Part shown: positions 46,000 through 58,187 of the stretch, piece by piece
Position numbering within the stretch: the first letter of the stretch is position 1
Layout: each line of letters opens with the position of its first letter
Origin: Emydura subglobosa
Taxonomy: Eukaryota > Chordata > Testudines > Chelidae
Direction: 5' to 3'
Assembly: GCA_007922225.1 (NCBI GenBank)
Contig: ML679962.1
Location: 31,417,563 to 31,481,562 of the forward strand
DNA: 64,000 bases
Program-made: the position numbers and the translations under genes
Notes under the pieces: model-generated
Databases searched by the model: none
Told to the model about the DNA's origin: nothing
What the model saw: the letters and a program-made list of their open reading frames with translations, nothing else

Positions 46000-46800
46000 G
46001 TCACAATAACAAATGTTGGGAAAAGGTGCAACAATGAGAGAGACTGAATTAGTCCAAACAAAAAGGCCTACTGATATAATGGGGGGCAAACAGGGGTATG
46101 GTCCCCCCAATAATTGGCAGGGGGGGCCTGGCAGGGGCATAGAACTTCCTTATGCACTGGAATTTAAATTCCTGCACATGTCCCCGGATATAACTGAAGG
46201 ACTGTGTTAAGATCATGCTTGGTAAACAAGAAAAGGTGGAACTGAAAATCAGTTAATTAAAACTGGTGTGTCAAAAAGCAGCCCTAATTGGTGGACAGAC
46301 CAATGAGAGAACAGGCTATTCGGCCCTATCACTCTTATTTTTGGGTACAAAACAAGAAACTTTGGGGAGATAATCTGTCTACTGGAGCGAGCCTCACTAC
46401 CATGGCTGCCACCCCAACCGTTTCCTGGGATCCTGGGCCTTTGTCATCCTGATCTGGAGAGGTGTCCTGACCAGACTGGGCCAAAGAGAGGGACCCAGAT
46501 GACAATGTCACCTCTACTAGCGCCAGGTAAATCCCAACCATCATCTGGGATGCCAGAAGGAGGCAGCTAGAAGCAATGCCCTAAACAGCCAGGTATTGGT
46601 ACAAGTTTGCCGGGTCTCGGAGGGGCTGATAAAACCATATACGGTGCCCATGGTTTTTCAGCAGTGAGGTTGCAAGGGAGATGAACACCAAAGTCAGAAG
46701 CTGCATTTTCTATCTTTGCTGTTCTTTTCTCTCCCCTTTTATGTGAGTCTTGTTTTGTCTGCTTAGGAAAAGGGATCAAACTTTATCAACAGCTCCAGCC
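46000..46800. repeat. Possible LTR-like or other unclassified repeat block
   Basis: This 800-base block is GC-richer than its flanks. It contains ATGGGGGGCAAACAGGGG, CCAATGAGAGAACAGGC (CCAAT-like) and a TCTCTCCCCTTTTATGTG region. The composition change is clear, but I see no inverted or direct terminal repeat. Open frames on both strands lack domains. Confidence 0.25.
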
Positions 46801-47671
46801 CATCTCCACCAGCTTCTTCTCTTTTCCCCAGGAAGGACAGTTGTTACCACATTGGTTAGTAACATCTAAAAGACTGTCCAACATGGATTCTTTTTTTCTT
46901 TCTAAAAGCGCTCCAGCTAAAGGGAAAGGAAACTAGGGATGCTGTTAAAATAAAAGCCTTATTCAATACTTTACATTTCAAATGCCTTCACCATTTCCCC
47001 TTCTTTTCTGTGTCTTTAAGAAAAGGTTAAAAGGAATGTGTAATGGTATTTGCCATGGTACTAAGCAGGCTGAAGGCTGGGGTCTCTATATCACTATGGG
47101 ACAGTGATAGTTGTTAACTAACAAGTGAAGACTTGTTAACATCTTTGACTCTTTGGGTCCATATATTCCATCTACATTAATGCAACAAAGTCCTTGATTC
47201 CCAACGAGACAGAATCAGACCATTAATGACATCCTAGCCCACTGATCAAATGGCAGCGTACGTCTGGAGGAGAATATCCTTAATTTAGGATTCATGCTTG
47301 TAATTTTTCCCTCTCCAGGGCAGCATAATAATGGGATTTTTTTCTTTTGATAGAGATGCGTACTGGGATGAAACTTTAAAATACGCATTGTTTTCCACCA
47401 CCTATGTCTGTTGTCATTTCCCAACAACCAGATCTGCAATGAATTGGGTTCTTTTTCTGTTATTTATTAAAAAATAGATAGTGCCGTGGCTGTGTCAAAC
47501 ACACTGCAGGCATTTCTAAGGCTTTGAAAACAGTAAACAAGATTGGGACAAAAGATAGTCTGGGAAAATCTAAAAACGTATCTCCTGAAAGTTATCTGCC
47601 TCTACTGTGAAGGGTAGCATTAGCTTTCCAGTAATGCCCTCTTTCAAAGGACAAAAAGATTATTTTTTATA

Positions 47672-47697
47672 TATAATACATACATATATATATATAA
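47672..47697. repeat. TA-rich microsatellite
   Basis: An alternating TA tract is interrupted by ATACATACA. Confidence 0.85.
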
Positions 47698-47961
47698 ATT
47701 GTTAAAACTGATATTGTGAAGAGAGAGAAGTGTAACTATATTTCCATAAACAAGCCGTAGTGTTGTTCAAATTGTGGGGGGTGGAGGGGGAAGGTGAAGG
47801 TTTTTTGGAGGTAGGAAAATAACAGTGTTCTACTGAGATTTCAGAATAACAATGTCACCTGAATACATATTGGTAAGGTAAGAATTTTCTGCAGTTCTTG
47901 TCCCCAGCTCTCTGGGAAGATACTGTAAATGAGCTCTCAAAGGCCAAACATGTTGCTTGCC

Positions 47962-47985
47962 AGCTAGCTAGCTAGCTAACTAACT
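47962..47985. repeat. (AGCT/CTAG) short tandem repeat
   Basis: AGCTAGCTAGCTAGCTAACT is a tetranucleotide repeat that degrades at its right end into AACT units. Confidence 0.9.
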
Positions 47986-48039
47986 ATTCTTCATCATTCT
48001 AAATCCCAGCTGCAGACAAGTCTTTTCTATAACTGGGTG

Positions 48040-48480
48040 GAATTGTCTGACCAAATCTTTATTTTTTGGGAGGGGAAGATGTGGATTGACAGAACCTTTT
48101 TGTGAATTTGTGTCAAATTCGCTGAATTGTTTTTGTTAAAAGAAGAAAAAAGATCCTTCCCCCTTCCACTAAAGAACACACCAAACATTTTGTTTTGACA
48201 TTTTTCAAGTTAAACATTTCAATTTTTTAGCTTGAAATGATTTTTCATTTTTAAATTTCCTTCAATTTTATTTTTAAAATATTTTAAAAGGTAAAAATAA
48301 AAGCTCAAAATCAAACCAAAATGTTTTGTTTTCAGTCAAGCAATGTGGTTTTCCCTCCTTCTCTAAATTAATTTCTTTTTCAACTTTTCTGTTTGCCAAA
48401 AATTTCAGTTATTTTTTTAAATTTTGTTTTGGGTGGCCACCAATATCTTTTCAATTGTTCAGTTGCCAGTGAACTGGAAA
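48040..48480. repeat. Diverged T-rich interspersed repeat
   Basis: A long stretch of TTTTC, ATTTT, AAATTTC and TTTTGTTTTC words, with TTGACATTTTTCAAGTTAAA and ATTTCAATTTTTTAGC. It resembles 37080-37285 in composition. Boundaries are uncertain. Confidence 0.35.
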
Positions 48481-48830
48481 GATCAAATATTTACATTGCT
48501 CTAGTCTTCTCTGTCTCTGACTTTTAGACTACATGGTCTTTTGGACAAAGACTGTCTCAGTTTGTGTCTTGTACACAGTGCTAAGCACTGCCCCTAGCAA
48601 TGGCAAATCAAAATATCGGAACTCAATTGTAATTTTGGGCTGTCCTGTCTTTATAAACGCAGGGTCAGGATAAACTGATCAACTGCAAGGTTTTTACTGT
48701 TGGGGAGCTCAGTCAGGCAATTTATGTTCTTATACTTATGGTCACCCCAGTACGATATATTGCTGTCTGATAAAGGATTCCAAGCCTTGAGGGGGGGAAT
48801 TACTTTGAGTTTCTACAAGTGCTTGGAGAA

Positions 48831-48860
48831 GTAACACCTGCAGGTGATCACAGGTGTTAC
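48831..48860. promoter_or_regulatory. Palindrome with three CACCTG/CAGGTG E-boxes
   Basis: GTAACACCTG and CAGGTGTTAC are perfect 10-base inverted arms around CAGGTGATCA, giving three E-box cores of the CAGGTG type in 25 bases. This type is the known binding site class of Snail/ZEB and E-protein factors. Whether it is used cannot be told from sequence. Confidence 0.35.
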
Positions 48861-49421
48861 ATATAGAATGTAGAAAGCGAGAATTGCAATTTTAATCAAG
48901 TTTTTCCTTCCCTCGTAGAAGTAATTTGCTGAAATTGACATGAATTCACAAAGTGTTTTGGTCGGCCCAAACCTGCATTTTTCACCATAATAGTTTTAGC
49001 TGAAAGACTTGGCCCATCTCTTGACCAGTTGCTGCTGAAATCCATAGTGTCGCAAAGTTTGGGCACCCTTGATTTGTCTGGACAAAAAAAATCCAAATGG
49101 TAAATATTTGAGAGAGCTCTCAGAAGTTAGGGTACAATATATCAAGGTGTGCAAGCACTGAAACAGACAAAGCAAATTTCTTCATCGCTCATCAGAGGAA
49201 AAGAGAAGCTTTTGTTTTGTTTGCTTGTCAGTCTCCAGTGTAGAGAAAGCAAAGGTCCTGACTGATTACTTCACAGAAGATAAGGAGCTGTTTGTTTGTT
49301 CACAAAAGGGGCATCAGAAAAAGATACTGTCACACTCAGCCCACGGCAATGATTTCACAGGATGTTCAAGGTCAGAGGAACTCTCCAAGTTCTCAAAAAG
49401 TGTCCATGCAAAACTAAACCG

Positions 49422-49445
49422 AAAAAAAAAAAAGGGGGGGGGGGG
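49422..49445. repeat. A12-G12 homopolymer junction
   Basis: Twelve A are followed immediately by twelve G. This can be an assembly- or sequencing-prone site. Confidence 0.93.
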
Positions 49446-51264
49446 CCCACTGCAGAGGCACAAGCTGTTTGCAATGAAGTAAGCATGATTGATAATATTG
49501 TCATTCCAGAGTAGATTGCTCAGCAATAGCTGTTTTATGAGCAGAATATCATTGACTGATTATGCTGCAGTAAAAACATAGCTGAAAAAAAGAAAAGAAA
49601 AGATAAAAGAGGTGAATATGGTAGGCAAAGTAAATTGTCATTTGGAGATGAATGAAGACTTCTATTTTCAACAGTAAGTAGATAGAGGCTATCAAGTTCA
49701 GCTTGAAAATATCATCGTGGTAGGGAAAGCTGCCACCATGATCGCCCGTCCACAAGTTATAGGTCCTTTTTTGTGGACAGGTTTAACAGATGTACCGATA
49801 GTGTCTTTGGCTCAGTTCTTAAATGAAAAAATCAGGTCTAAAGGCAGTTCAGTTTCCATTCCCATTTACACCTAAGTTTCTGCTGCGTGCCAACAAAAGG
49901 GTGAATTACCGGCTGTTCCATCCACTAACAACTGCGCTGAGATTGCCTGTTTCATGTACAAAGAGCCGCCCGATGGTAGTGACTCAGTGTAGTCACAACT
50001 GATTTGGACTGGATTTTAACCTGTAATATACAGTTGACAGATTTCAGGAGGTCAGTTTGAAACTCATGAGCCAGTCACACCTCTGGGTGTTTTCGTTGTG
50101 TTCTGAAATCTTTGCCTCTCTAAGTCTGATGCACCATAAAAAAAGACTGCAGTAAGCTATGCTCCCACATGAGCTTGCCCAGGCCTTACATTTTCTTTCT
50201 TCAGACTAGAGAAGTTCAAGATTTGTGGAGCTGAGTTTTCCCACAATCAATTCCCCATTGAATGAAAAAGACACCGCAAATGTAGTGAAGGGCATCAATC
50301 CCATATGGAGAAAAATATTTACAAAGCAGACAAGAAATCCAGCCTGGTAGACACGTTCTCTTCTAGTCTTTCTTCCCATTATGTGACTTAACCCAGTACA
50401 ACGACCAGAATAAGTGTAGCCTACAATTGACTCCCACATGTTTAAAAAAATACCTGCTCTGTTCCTTCCACTGACTAAACCCTCCACTGGCCTCAGAAGG
50501 CCCATAATCCCAACTCACTGTTACCCTGTTCCTTGTGCACTCATTAACACCAGTCGGAAGTGCAGGGGTGATTAGATTTCCACATCAGTAAGTGTATGGC
50601 TCACACTCAGGCACTGTTGTAAGAGACTCAAAACGCAGGCGAAAGGGAAATCGACCCCTCCCCCAAACGTTTTACACATTTAAAATAAAAGACCCAAAAT
50701 TGTTTAGTATTATCCTCGCTTGTTCATTATAGATTTCACCATAACTTTCAAATAGTTAGGAAACTATATAATTCTCTATCAAACATTTAATTTCTGATTG
50801 CACTGCAGGGTAAATATATGCAACATCACAGTCTCCATATGATAGCCATCCAATTAACGTTTCAGATCTGCTATTTAAATATACGAGGAGGCTAAAACTT
50901 CAGTTAAATGGGGGTTATACAATAATCTTTTTAGTTCTGCCAGACATTCCAGGAATCTAAAGGAAAAATGCAGTTTATCCTCTACAGCTGTATTTACCAT
51001 ACACCTCTTGATGCCCTGCGTACCTGAATGATATACACCTCAGCTGTTGCTGTGACGGTTCAGTGGTAAAGGAGGAATTGGACCAACTCATGCAGTTCAT
51101 TAGTTCAGTAACTTTAGTTTGCATGATAGACTTCAGCATTAAAGAATGAAATAATGGATGCAATTTAACTTTATTGAAATAAAGTTTTCATTTGTTCAGT
51201 GATAGCTTGGAACAGTACATACACATTCCTATCCACAAAAAGATAGTTAAAAGATATTGTTATA

Positions 51265-51530
51265 TTAGCACATAAATGTATCAATTTGGATCAGTGGCCT
51301 ATTGCACTAGGCACTATACAAACACATAGTAAGAGACAATCCCTGACCTCAATGGCTTTTATAATCTAATTAGAATAAACAAACCAAAGAAGTGTTGGCA
51401 CACCCATTTTACAGGTGGGAAACTGAGGCACAGAGAGATTCAGCAATTTGACCAAAGTCACACATGAAGGCTGTGGCTGAGCTGGGAATTGAACTCAGAA
51501 CTTCTGTTCTTTAACCAGCCAGGCCAGATT
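51265..51530 (-). repeat. MIR/CORE-like SINE with LINE-like tail, antisense
   Basis: Read on +, the tail comes first (CTAGGCACTATACAAACAC, GACAATCCCTGACCTC). The core follows (CATTTTACAGGTGGGAAACT, GAGGCACAGAGAGATTCAGC), then the head with GGGAATTGAACTCAG, the reverse complement of a B-box-like box. The whole head-core-tail order is preserved, about 265 bases. Confidence 0.88.
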
Positions 51531-52239
51531 TGAATGACGTTGTGCCCTTGTGCAGGAGGTTACAACGCCACTATTTGAAATCTGACCCAGCCACCCGTCT
51601 ATCTGTATGAAGAGGTGGGGGTCAAATTTCAGTGGCATTGTGATGCTCCAGACGGCTCCAGCAGCAGCCATGATGGTTTAGCATGGGGCCACTGCTTAAA
51701 AGTGGTCAGGCCAGCCTCCCCTCCCCCCAGCTCCATGACCTGCGGAACTTTGAGCAAGAGCAAAACCTTGGGGGCAGACATTTGGTCCCCCCAGGACTCC
51801 CTGATTGGCTGCTCTTTTCATGGCTGTTGGTGTCCCAGTTTCGTGGGAATAAAACATGCCTTTGACATTAACACCCTGCTTTCTGCAGCCGACTTCCTCA
51901 ATGTGTTGTGTTGCATCATCCTTACTGCCATTTTTTTAGCTCTCTTCCAAATTGCCACCTTACACTGATGTGTCTGCAACTTCATCACATAGAACAGGCT
52001 TCATGCATTATACCAACATGAGTGCACATCGGGAAACATGAATTAAGAACAGGTGACCAAACCATCATCATCATTTTATGCACATGAGAAGGTGTCCATC
52101 ACCATGCTCTACTACTAGCAATGCGCCACGAAGCATAATGATTGTAGCAGGGATACGGTGGGGAAAAAAACCTGTGCCTTCGATGTTCTCCTTAATTACT
52201 TGTATTGCAAGCAGTGCCCAGAAGCACCTCACTGTTCAT
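51531..52239. other. GC-richer non-coding stretch
   Basis: A 117-codon open frame on + (51615-51968) overlaps another frame and shows no domain. The patch may be an unnamed repeat; I could not find its ends. Confidence 0.35.
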
Positions 52240-52400
52240 CAGGATTGGGCTGTGTTGTGCTATATGCTGTATAAAACAAATCGTAAGAGCGTGCCTGCCC
52301 CAAAGAACTGACAGACTAAGTTGACAAGTCAGAGAAAGGGTGGGAGAAAGGCATGCAACATACAAGCAGAGTGGTCTCCATGACAGGTGGCAAGTGTCCA
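52240..52400 (-). repeat. SINE tail remnant, antisense
   Basis: GTGCTATATGCTGTATAAAA, then GAGCGTGCCTGCCCCAAAGA, then ACTGACAGACTAAG, is the complement of the LINE-like SINE tail. The remainder (GGGTGGGAGAAAGGCATGC) is the less conserved part of the element. Confidence 0.6.
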
Positions 52401-52439
52401 GTTGCAAGGAGTATGTTTATTTATTATTACGGAGCTGCC

Positions 52440-53188
52440 CTGAGTCCTGGGCCGGACTGAAATTCAAAATGATCTGAAGAAATGGTCTGAAGTAAATAGG
52501 ATGAAATTCAATGAGGACCAATGCAAAGTGCTCCACTTAGGAAAGAACGATCAATTGCACACATACAAAATGAGAAATGACTGCCTAGGAAGGAGCACTG
52601 CGGAAATGGATCTGGGGGTCATAGTGGATCACAAGCTAAATATGAATCAACAGTGTCACACTTTCAAAAAAAAGCAAACATCAGACTGGGATGTATTAGG
52701 AGAAGGGTTGTAAGCAAGACACCAGAAGTAATTCTTCCGCTCTACTCTGCGCTGATTAGGCCTCAGCAGGAGTATTGTGTCCAGTTCTGGGCCCACATTT
52801 CAGGAAAGGTGGACAACTTGGAGAAAGTCCAGAGAAGAGCAATAAAAATGATGAAAGGTCTAGAAAACATGACCTATGAGGGAAGATTGAAAAAAATTGT
52901 TTTGTTTAGTCTGGAGAAGCAAAGATTGGGGCGGACATAACAGTTTTCAAGTACATAAAAGGTTGTTACAAGAAGGAGGGAGACAAATTGTTCTCATTAA
53001 AAATAGAACCAGATGCAGTGGGCTTAAATTGCAGGAAGGGCAGTTTGGAATCTCTGTGATTGGAATTTTTAAGAGTAGATTGGACAGGCACCTTTCAGAA
53101 ATGGTTTAGATAATGCTTGGTGCTGCCTTGAGTGCAGGACAATGCACTAGAAAACCTCTCGAGGTCCCTTCCAGTGCTACAATTAACA
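52440..53188 (+). pseudogene. CR1 LINE fragment with ORF2 (reverse transcriptase) C-terminal remnant
   Basis: This is the longest CR1 in the window. The region 52501-52713 translates to a peptide with MKFNEDQCKVLHLG and MDLGVIVDHKL, the segment after the RT active site. From 52653 another frame gives LGCIRRR, EVILPLYSALIRP, EYCVQFWAH and VQRRAIKMMKGLE, the RT C-terminal region. The frame changes around a run of A near 52665-52673, so a one-base indel has broken the ORF. A further frame (52897-53109) contains GIFKSRLDRHL, the last CR1 ORF2 block. The 3' part to about 53188 (GGTCCCTTCCAGTGCTAC) ends the element. It is inactive, 5'-truncated and frameshifted. Confidence 0.92.
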
Positions 53189-54084
53189 TTAGTTAATAGT
53201 AATTTATATAAGCAATCTACTAGCTGTTTGCAAGCATGGTTAAAATGCATTCCGAGCTGGCACTGTATATCAGCCTGAGAACATCTCTTTGCAGAATGGG
53301 ATCATGATAATTTCTGTTTAATTATGCAATCAAAAGATTTTTCAACACAGATCAGCTGATTCAAATACAAATTAAATTGTAATTAATTAATAACCAGAGC
53401 TGGGGTGAGGAGGTGGTGCTCAGATCCATATCAGGTTTAGGCTGAGTCAGTGTTAGAGTTCATTGGATCTGAAATCTCCCACGTAGGTCTTGTCCAAAAT
53501 GACGGAAATCTCATGAGATTTAGAAAGTATCGGAATGAAGAAGTTAGGGCCTTTTACATTTTCTATATGAAATGAGATCATAAATATAGAGATGGATGCA
53601 GATCCCAAGTTTGAAACTCAGTCTCCAAGCCCAGCACAATTCAGATGGGGTGGAGTCCACGTTTCAGGTTTGAACTCAGTCTTTTAAGAACCTGAAATCA
53701 TTTTCTATACGTTCTTCAGTTTTTTTTGCATATCCTTGCTTCCTGTGTGGTGGAGAGATTCTCATTCACTGGGTATTCCTTATGACCTGTTGGAGACCTT
53801 GGGGAGAAGTAAACAAAATGAGAATCAATAATGTCAAGAAGACAAGGTTGAAAAAGAACCTGGTCCATTAACTAGAGAGGCTCTGGTGCTAAAATTTAAG
53901 GTGAGGCTTCATGCAAAATATACATTTCACGCTTGGTGTTCAGATTCCAAATGGAAATAATCTACTATTGCCACAAATGAGTCCATAAAAACGAGGAAGA
54001 GAATTCATTTTTTTAAATGACCCCACTGAAATACCCTAAACACGACGGCTACTTGCAGTTCTCCAGGAATACTTAGTATTGGTA
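53189..54084. other. Unique AT-rich DNA
   Basis: No gene. The part at 53215-53410 contains ATCAGCTGAT and TAATTAATTAATAA and is enhancer-like in composition only. Confidence 0.35.
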
Positions 54085-54260
54085 CTATAGTAACACCTAA
54101 GAGTCTCTAACAAGTTTGGGGCTCAGTGGTGCCAGGGAGATAGTCCCTACCTCAAAGAGCTTGCAAGCTTAACAGAGAAAATAGATCAGAGAGAGGAAAG
54201 TTAGAATGTCCATTTTACTGATGGCAAACTGAAACACGAGGAAATTAAGTGATGTGCCCA
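54085..54260 (-). repeat. MIR/CORE-like SINE, antisense
   Basis: AGTCCCTACCTCAAAGAGC, then TTGCAAGCTTAACAGAG, then TCCATTTTACTGATGGCAAAC, then AACACGAGGAAATTAAGTGA is the reverse-complement order of the SINE tail and core. The tRNA-like head is lost or unrecognisable. Confidence 0.7.
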
Positions 54261-56744
54261 CACTGTCCTTCATCTCCATGACACACTTAGTACTCAAACA
54301 TTTGACGATGTAATTAGGCCAGTGGGCTATAATAATACTTCCCGGGAACTAGGAAGGAGCATCTCAAGGACCTGCTGGAGGAAGAAAAAGCTTCAAATCA
54401 ATTTCCGATGCTTTGGGGCAACCGCAGAAGCAGCCTATGTGCGCTGTAGGCATATTATATGCAATCCTGCAGCTAGCATTGCTCAGACACGTTTGTTTCA
54501 AGGTTGAAATCTATTACAGAATATTTCATCCCTTTAACACAATTTAGATGAGAACTGGGATTTAAATATGTTTTGCATATTATCACAGTTATGTGCAATG
54601 CATTTGATCATAGATTATGCATATTGCAATGATGGATTTAATCAGTCTTTGGGAAAGTAATGTATGATTTCCTCAGAGTGTTTGAGCTAGTGTATCATAT
54701 GCTGCAATATACTATAGAAGTGTTTAATTTCTGAGTATGTGAACTTTTATTTTAGCACTGAAGAACACATATTTGTGCTTGCTGATTTTCATGGCCAGTA
54801 TCATTCCAGTTTTCATGTCAACATATTTTTATGCGTCAATAGCAATCACGTAAATATCTTTACAACAAAAATTACTAGTTCTCTGGAATTGTTTGTTTAA
54901 GGAAACAAGATGCTATGGGTCCAATACTGTGACGATTCTCATGATCTGTGTTTCACTAATTGGGGTGTTATAGGATTTTGTTTAATAATGGACATAATGC
55001 AGGGTAATTGATTTAATGGTTGCCTGAATAAGACATAAGCACAGGCACCTAAGAAAGAAGCATGAGAGTAATTAGCGGAAGCAAACAAACAACAGGTATT
55101 GTGTCTCTTTAATCTGTTTTATGTTTGCTGGGAAGCATGTGTTATCCTGTTCTTCAAATGAGTTGTGTAATCTTACCAGGAATGCTGAATGTAGGGACAG
55201 CTGTTTCTAGTGAAGAAAGCAGGGAGTGAGTAGTGTTTTTTAAGTATGGTGTGCTGGATCCTCAGCTGGTAAAAATCAGTATAGCTCTGTTCCAAGCCTT
55301 CTCTGCCATAGAGCCCTGCTGTGCCTGAGGGAAATTCACTCCAGGCTAGGACAAAGAGAATCCTTACGTGTTCTTGTCCTCCAGATTTCAGTGTGCTTTG
55401 CAGCAGGGTGAGTGATTCAAACAGAGTCACTGCACTGGAGAATGGGGCCTGGATTTTTATGCATATACACAAGGGATCAAAGTACAGTTTGCACATTCAG
55501 CATAAACTTCTGCATTTCCTGACGTTGAGAAATGAGCCGTGCAACTTTGCTGTTACAAGGACACATTTTTAAATATTTAATTTTTGTAGATCTCTTTAAA
55601 GGACAAAAGAGATGTGCAGAGTTCTATAATTGCGAAGCACCAGTTTAATACCACTGTGCCTCTGAATGACATTAGTAAACCAGAAAGGGATGCTAATTTC
55701 TTTAGCATACTGTCATTGGACAGCCAGCAACAGAACCTCATCTTGATTGAGTTTTCTGCTTAAAAATGGTAAATATATATTTTACACTAACATGTCTAAA
55801 AAAGAAATGACATCTTGAAGAATGTGTTGCCACTTCTTATTTTTATTTTATTTAACTATGCAATTAACCTTTTAGATTTTTGCTAGATGTCTTGTTATGG
55901 CTAATGTAATAAGTAAACCTATTGCAGCCCCAAGTTGTTAATTAATTCTAGAAAAAAATAATCTGTTCTGAAATTGCCCCTGTGCCAATGAAGTGTGGCT
56001 GTTAAATTCTCTGTGTGGATTAGTTAGATATCAACACAGTTACTTTGATAAGTTTTGGAAATTAAATTTGTAGTCAGAATATTTTAAATATTCCAAACCA
56101 TGGCATTCCATGGAGGTACTGTGTTTCCATTATTGTCATTGTGCATCCCTTACTCATGTGAGTAATACCTCTAAAGTCCAGGGTATGGCTTGGATGATTG
56201 GTTTCTATCTTATCAGCACTTCTGTCCTTCCCTTTTCCTATGAAGGAAATAGGAAAATAGCAAAAGCTATGAAGCTTTTGCATCCTGGGACTCAAATTGA
56301 AATTTTTTAATAGTGTTGTGTTGCATGGATCAGTTGGTGAGAAAAATCGGATTCATTTGTCCTCCCACCTGCTCACTTTCTGCAGAAAACTTTGTTCATC
56401 GAATGGTAAAAAGTTGGTCAAGATGGAATGGGAAATGGTTTGCTCAGGTGTTTGACTTCTTAACGTCCATTAATGGAATCTAATTGCTCAGGCCAATTAA
56501 AGGGATGGATAATTTGTAGTTGATTTATTACTTCCTCTTTGCCTCATTCAGATTGATTTGATCCATTTGCTTCATAATGGCTCTCATTTCAGCTGAAAGA
56601 CAACAAGTGACATTTTCACCAAATTATTGGCTAAACCTATAAAAACCTATACAACATCTAAGCAAATTCTGCAGTCCTCCTTCCCTGAATCATGCAGAGC
56701 AGGGACTTATTACAGACTCATTGGCCGAGGCAGAGTGGGGACTC

Positions 56745-56860
56745 CTGAGGAAACCGATATATTTCCACAGAAAGTTTTTGTTTCAATGCATTGAGATTTT
56801 CTGACGAAAACCAATTTGTCAAAAAATTCCTGACCATCTTTAGCTGTGATGTAACTTTTA
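56745..56860. repeat. Diverged T-rich interspersed repeat
   Basis: ATATTTCCACAGAAAGTTTT, GAGATTTTCTGACGAAAACC, GTCAAAAAATTCCTGACCA resemble 37080-37285, including the TTCCTGACCA end. Confidence 0.4.
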
Positions 56861-57154
56861 AAAGTTATGTATACTTCCCTGCTCTATCTCATATTCTCTG
56901 CGGCAGAGACTCAAAGTGTTTATATTGTAACTATGTAGATGCTATTAACATATCAGTAATATTTCCAGCCCTAATCAATGCATATTGAACATTTACTGCA
57001 CATTGCTTTGGGGAATTAAGTGATCCACTGTGCAGTAAAAATTCTTAAGGATGAATTCCAGAAAATCCAATAATAGTACTGGCTTAATGGTGGATCCCTC
57101 AATTTACGCTACATCTCATCATGTTGGTTCAGGAACTATTACAGCCATAACATG

Positions 57155-57240
57155 TTGGACCAAATTCACCTTGGCATAAATGGGTGCCAGTCCAATGGGA
57201 GATTTATGTGTATTTGACAAGGATAGAATCTGGCCTATTG
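57155..57240. repeat. Weak palindromic repeat (CCAAATTCACC / AGAATCTGGCC)
   Basis: The ends GGACCAAATTCACC and AGAATCTGGCCTA are loosely complementary. It resembles the GGCCAAATTCTCTG type at 3778. Confidence 0.35.
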
Positions 57241-58187
57241 TTTCAAACACCCTTCCTAAAAAACCCTGGCGCGCACTGATTGTGACAGCAAAATCACAAA
57301 TACATTCTATTTTTATATTGTAAGGCATTTTAACACAAATTTGAATGAGCTGTGGTCATGCCATCTAGCAAAATCTAAAATGATAGAACTAAGAATACCC
57401 TCTGGTAGTGTGATGTTCATTCATTAGTTGCGTTTCCTGTTTTGGAATAAAATTCCAAAACTCTCCCAGCAGCTTCATTTCATTTCACTTTTATTCTCAT
57501 CCAGTACTAGTGAAAAGACTAACTACTTGTGAGCGTAAAAACCCTTCCTGGTCATTTCAGCAAAGACTGCACTTCTCTTTCAAATCCATTGAAAGGGCCG
57601 TTCAGTTTTGTTAGCTTATGGGTAGGTCAGAAGACACAAATTGTCAAAGACTGTGAAGAAAATCATTTTACTAGCTGATCAGCTGTGACTGCTTCTAAAA
57701 TCACAATAGCTGCAACGTGCTCTAGGGACTCTGCTTTTATTCCAACTGTTTGTTCCTAAGATACAGGAAGAGGCCACATGATCTATTGTTTAAGCCAAGT
57801 TTAGACTGTTTAAACACAAGGCAATTATTTTCAAATGAACCTCATGTTTCTAACCCAGTGTTTAGCCTGGGTGGGCATACCTTAGGAGAGGGACTCTGCA
57901 TCTCTCACCCATTTGTTGCCGTCTGGTTTTAAGATTATTTCTGCTGTTGTCAACTCCAATCATTTTTAATCCTTGATCTCTGGCTAATCCTGAAGGGTTT
58001 TAATCTGTGCATGATGGCAAATGCCTAATATGTGTGGGTATTATATCAGGAGATTCAGTGGCTTGGAGGAGGAGAGTCCAGTTAGACTTCTGGGTGGCGT
58101 TAATCCCGTCTCTCTTCCCTTCACCAGGAAATTCATTCACCTCCGAACGCATGTCCCATCTCCCTTTACTGCCAGTAAACGTCTGAT

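Larger units (their letters stand above)
46801..51264. other. Mostly unique non-coding DNA
   Basis: Contains a TA-rich tract (47672-47697), a CTAG-repeat (47962-47985), a T-rich diverged repeat (48040-48480), an E-box palindrome (48831-48860) and an A12G12 tract (49422-49445). No gene recognised. Confidence 0.4.
54261..58187. other. Mostly unique AT-rich DNA
   Basis: Includes a T-rich diverged repeat at about 56745-56860 and a weak fold-back at about 57155-57240. No gene recognised. Confidence 0.4.

Noticed and set aside
51615..51968. 117-codon + strand open frame with hydrophobic end
   Set aside because: Overlapping alternative frames in a GC-rich patch; the hydrophobic end is not enough evidence for a membrane protein.
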